From the NCBI GenBank assembly GCA_023459675.1, contig JAEWTC010000229.1, positions 1 through 14,911 on the forward strand: a stretch of DNA of 14,911 nt, given 5' to 3'. The position numbers and the translations under genes were made by a program. This DNA is from Bacillota bacterium (GTDB taxonomy: Bacteria > Bacillota > Clostridia > Christensenellales > Aristaeellaceae). Below, piece after piece: positions 13,009-14,911 of this stretch. The notes beneath the pieces are model-generated. The model had not been told where the DNA came from. It did no database searches and was given only the letters and a program-made list of their open reading frames with translations. Position 1 is the stretch's first letter; every line of letters begins with the position of its first letter.

Positions 13009-14082
13009 ATGCAAGACAGACAGCGAATCCTCTCCATCCGCGGGCTGGACGTCAGCTTTCAAACCTCCGGGGGCAGCGTTCACGCCATCCGCGGCGTGGA
13101 TCTGGACCTGTACAAGGGCGAAACCGTGGCCATCGTGGGCGAAAGCGGCTCCGGCAAGAGCGTGACCATGAAAGCCGTTATGGGCATTCTGGACCGCAAT
13201 AGTGTGATCGGCGGCGGCGAAATCCTGTACACCTTCACGGAAAACGGCAAGGAAAAAACGGTCGACATTCTGAAAATGGACCGCAAAGCCATCCGCCGCA
13301 CCATCAACGGCCGCCATATCGCCATGGTGTTTCAGGACCCCATGACCTCGCTGGACCCCACCATGTCCGTAGGCCAGCAGATCATCGAGGGCATGGTGCT
13401 GCACGAGCGGCTCAGCCGTGCCGCGGCCTGGGAAAAGGCGGTCTCTTTGCTTACGATGGTGGGCATCCCCGAGCCGGAAAAACGCATGAAAAACTACCCG
13501 CACCAGCTGTCGGGCGGCATGCGCCAGCGCGTGGTGATCGCCATCGCCCTGGCCTGCGATCCGGACGTGCTGATCTGCGACGAGCCCACCACCGCGCTGG
13601 ACGTCACCATTCAGGCGAAAATCCTGGAGCTGATCAAGAGCGTGCAAAAGGAGCTGGGCATCAGCGTGATTTATATCACGCACGATTTGGGCGTGGTCGC
13701 CAAAGTGGCGGATTACGTAAACGTGATGTACGCGGGCAACATTGTGGAGCGCGGGCGGATTGACGAGATTTTCTACGATCCCCGCCACCCCTACACGTGG
13801 GGGCTGCTGTCCGCCATGCCGGACCTGGATACGAACGACACCCGCCTGTACGCCATTCCGGGCAGCCCGCCCAACCTCATGCACGAAAGACCGGGGGACG
13901 CGTTTGCGCCACGCAACATCTTCGCGCTGCATATTGACGACCGGCTGATGCCGCCGATGTTCAAAATTACGGAAACGCACAGCGCGGCCACCTGGCTGCT
14001 GCACGAGAACGCGCCAAAGGTTTCTATGCCGCCGGAACTCAAGGCGCGCATCGAGCGCCTGAAAAGGGAGGCGGAGCTATGA
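13009..14082 (+). CDS. oppD: Oligopeptide ABC transporter ATP-binding protein OppD
   Basis: A 357-residue ABC ATPase of the OppD/DppD type. Walker A GESGSGKS (44-51), Q-loop MVFQDPMTSLDP (106-117), signature LSGGM (167-171), Walker B VLICDE (187-192), D-loop TALD and H-loop H225 are all intact. The C-terminal oligopeptide-transporter tail (about 255-340) holds RHPYTWGLLSAMP, GSPPNLMHERPGDAFAPRN and THSAATWLLHENAPKV. It lacks the cysteine cluster (CxxRCP...C) that ligates an iron-sulfur cluster in some DppD/OppD proteins. AAGGAGAG (12993-13000) serves as its ribosome binding site. The stop overlaps the oppF start (ATGA). With OppF it forms the asymmetric ATPase dimer. Confidence 0.95.
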   Translation: MQDRQRILSIRGLDVSFQTSGGSVHAIRGVDLDLYKGETVAIVGESGSGKSVTMKAVMGILDRNSVIGGGEILYTFTENGKEKTVDILKMDRKAIRRTINGRHIAMVFQDPMTSLDPTMSVGQQIIEGMVLHERLSRAAAWEKAVSLLTMVGIPEPEKRMKNYPHQLSGGMRQRVVIAIALACDPDVLICDEPTTALDVTIQAKILELIKSVQKELGISVIYITHDLGVVAKVADYVNVMYAGNIVERGRIDEIFYDPRHPYTWGLLSAMPDLDTNDTRLYAIPGSPPNLMHERPGDAFAPRNIFALHIDDRLMPPMFKITETHSAATWLLHENAPKVSMPPELKARIERLKREAEL

Positions 14083-14911
14083 GCGCGGGCGCCCCGCTTT
14101 TGCAGGTGAAAAACCTGAAGCAGCATTTCCGCATCAACCGCAGCTTTACCGTGAAGGCTGTGGACGGCGTGAGCTTTGACATCTACCCCGGCGAAACCTA
14201 CGGGCTGGTGGGGGAGAGCGGCTCGGGCAAAAGCACCATCGGCCGCAGCGTGATCCGCCTGTACCAGCCCACGCAGGGAAGCCTGACGTTCGACGGGCTG
14301 GATATCGGCGGCAAGCTGAACCGCGCCACCGAGCAGCATTTGCGCACGGGCATGCAGATGATCTTCCAGGATCCCATGGCGTGCCTCAACCCGCGTAAAA
14401 AGGTGAGCGATATCATCGCGCAGGGGTTGGACATCCACCATCTGTGCGCTACGCGCCGTGAGCGCAACGACAAGATTTCCGAAATTCTGGAGCAGGTGGG
14501 CCTCGCGCCGGAGCACGCGGACCGCTATCCGCACCAGTTTTCCGGCGGCCAGCGCCAGCGTGTGGGCATCGCCCGGGCGCTGATCATGCGGCCCAAGCTG
14601 ATCATCGCCGACGAGTGCATCTCCGCGCTGGACGTGAGCATTCAGGCGCAGGTCGTCAACCTCATGAAGGATATTCAGCAGAACACCGGCTGCGCGTACC
14701 TGTTCATCGCGCACGATTTGAGCATGGTCAAGTACATCAGCGACCGCATCGGCGTGCTGCATATGGGCCATCTGGTGGAAACCGGCGCGAAGGACGAAAT
14801 CTTCCGCAACCCCATCCACCCCTATACGCAAAGCCTGCTGTCCGCCATTCCGCACCCCAACCCCGTGGTGGAAAAAAAGCGCGTGGCCCTGAGCTACGAC
14901 TATAAAACCTT
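14079..14911 (+). CDS. oppF: Oligopeptide ABC transporter ATP-binding protein OppF (3' end outside window)
   Basis: The first 277 residues of the second OppD/OppF-type ATPase; the gene continues past the window. Walker A GESGSGKS (45-52), Q-loop MIFQDPMACLNPRKKV (94-109), signature FSGGQ (154-158), Walker B LIIADE (174-179) and H-loop H212 are present. After the Walker B glutamate the usual proline is replaced by cysteine (DECISALD, 178-185). The C-terminal RNPIHPYTQSLLSAIPHPNP is the standard OppF tail. ATG 14079 overlaps the oppD stop by 4 bases (ATGA), with AAAAGGGAGG (14062-14071) upstream. The shortfall is due to the window edge, as the frame is open at its last base. Confidence 0.95.
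   Translation, partial: MSAGAPLLQVKNLKQHFRINRSFTVKAVDGVSFDIYPGETYGLVGESGSGKSTIGRSVIRLYQPTQGSLTFDGLDIGGKLNRATEQHLRTGMQMIFQDPMACLNPRKKVSDIIAQGLDIHHLCATRRERNDKISEILEQVGLAPEHADRYPHQFSGGQRQRVGIARALIMRPKLIIADECISALDVSIQAQVVNLMKDIQQNTGCAYLFIAHDLSMVKYISDRIGVLHMGHLVETGAKDEIFRNPIHPYTQSLLSAIPHPNPVVEKKRVALSYDYKT

Noticed and set aside
12946..14855. Two - strand open frames (352 and 354 codons) opposite oppD and oppF
   Set aside because: They resemble each other only because oppD and oppF are homologous ATPases read in the same antisense frame; they are shadows.

Overview
The window is a GC-rich (about 60% by eye) bacterial chromosome segment. Every convincing gene lies on the + strand. Strong AGGAGG-type ribosome binding sites, ATG/GTG/TTG starts, a MalT-like LuxR regulator beside DUF6326- and DUF4386-type membrane proteins, and an OppD C-terminal tail of the kind common in anaerobic Firmicutes suggest a high-GC member of the Clostridia (Bacillota). 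This placement is an inference from gene style; no rRNA or other marker gene is present.

Layout. (1) 45-661: bacterioferritin gene with its own promoter and a strong intrinsic terminator. (2) 730-5549: a large MalT-like LuxR-family ATPase regulator with its own promoter, then four genes that look co-transcribed: a DUF6326-like membrane protein, a 75-residue protein of unknown function, a zinc-independent medium-chain NAD(P)H oxidoreductase, and a DUF4386-like membrane protein. A GAAA-loop intrinsic terminator follows at 5676-5699. (3) 5744-8928: a complete polar amino-acid ABC importer with its own promoter, in the order ATPase, binding protein, permease, permease. A long GC-rich hairpin separates the binding-protein gene from the permeases. 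(4) 8929-9231: a gene-free, highly structured stretch holding a hairpin, a 12-bp perfect palindrome, a potential H-type pseudoknot and a two-part stem. It ends in an imperfect palindrome that contains a near-consensus promoter. (5) 9296-14911: an oppABCDF oligopeptide importer operon with an intrinsic terminator just after oppA; oppF runs off the window end.

How the genes work together. The two ABC systems are nutrient importers, one for a polar amino acid and one for peptides. In both, a hairpin directly after the binding-protein gene probably gives more binding protein than membrane and ATPase subunits. Neither binding protein has a convincing lipobox. Bacterioferritin stores iron. The LuxR regulator probably controls the small membrane-protein/oxidoreductase cluster beside it, whose physiological role I cannot assign.

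No CRISPR array, mobile element, tRNA or rRNA was seen. The items most worth follow-up are the structured 8929-9231 intergenic region (pseudoknot plus promoter-embedded palindrome) and the LuxR/DUF6326/75-aa/oxidoreductase/DUF4386 module.
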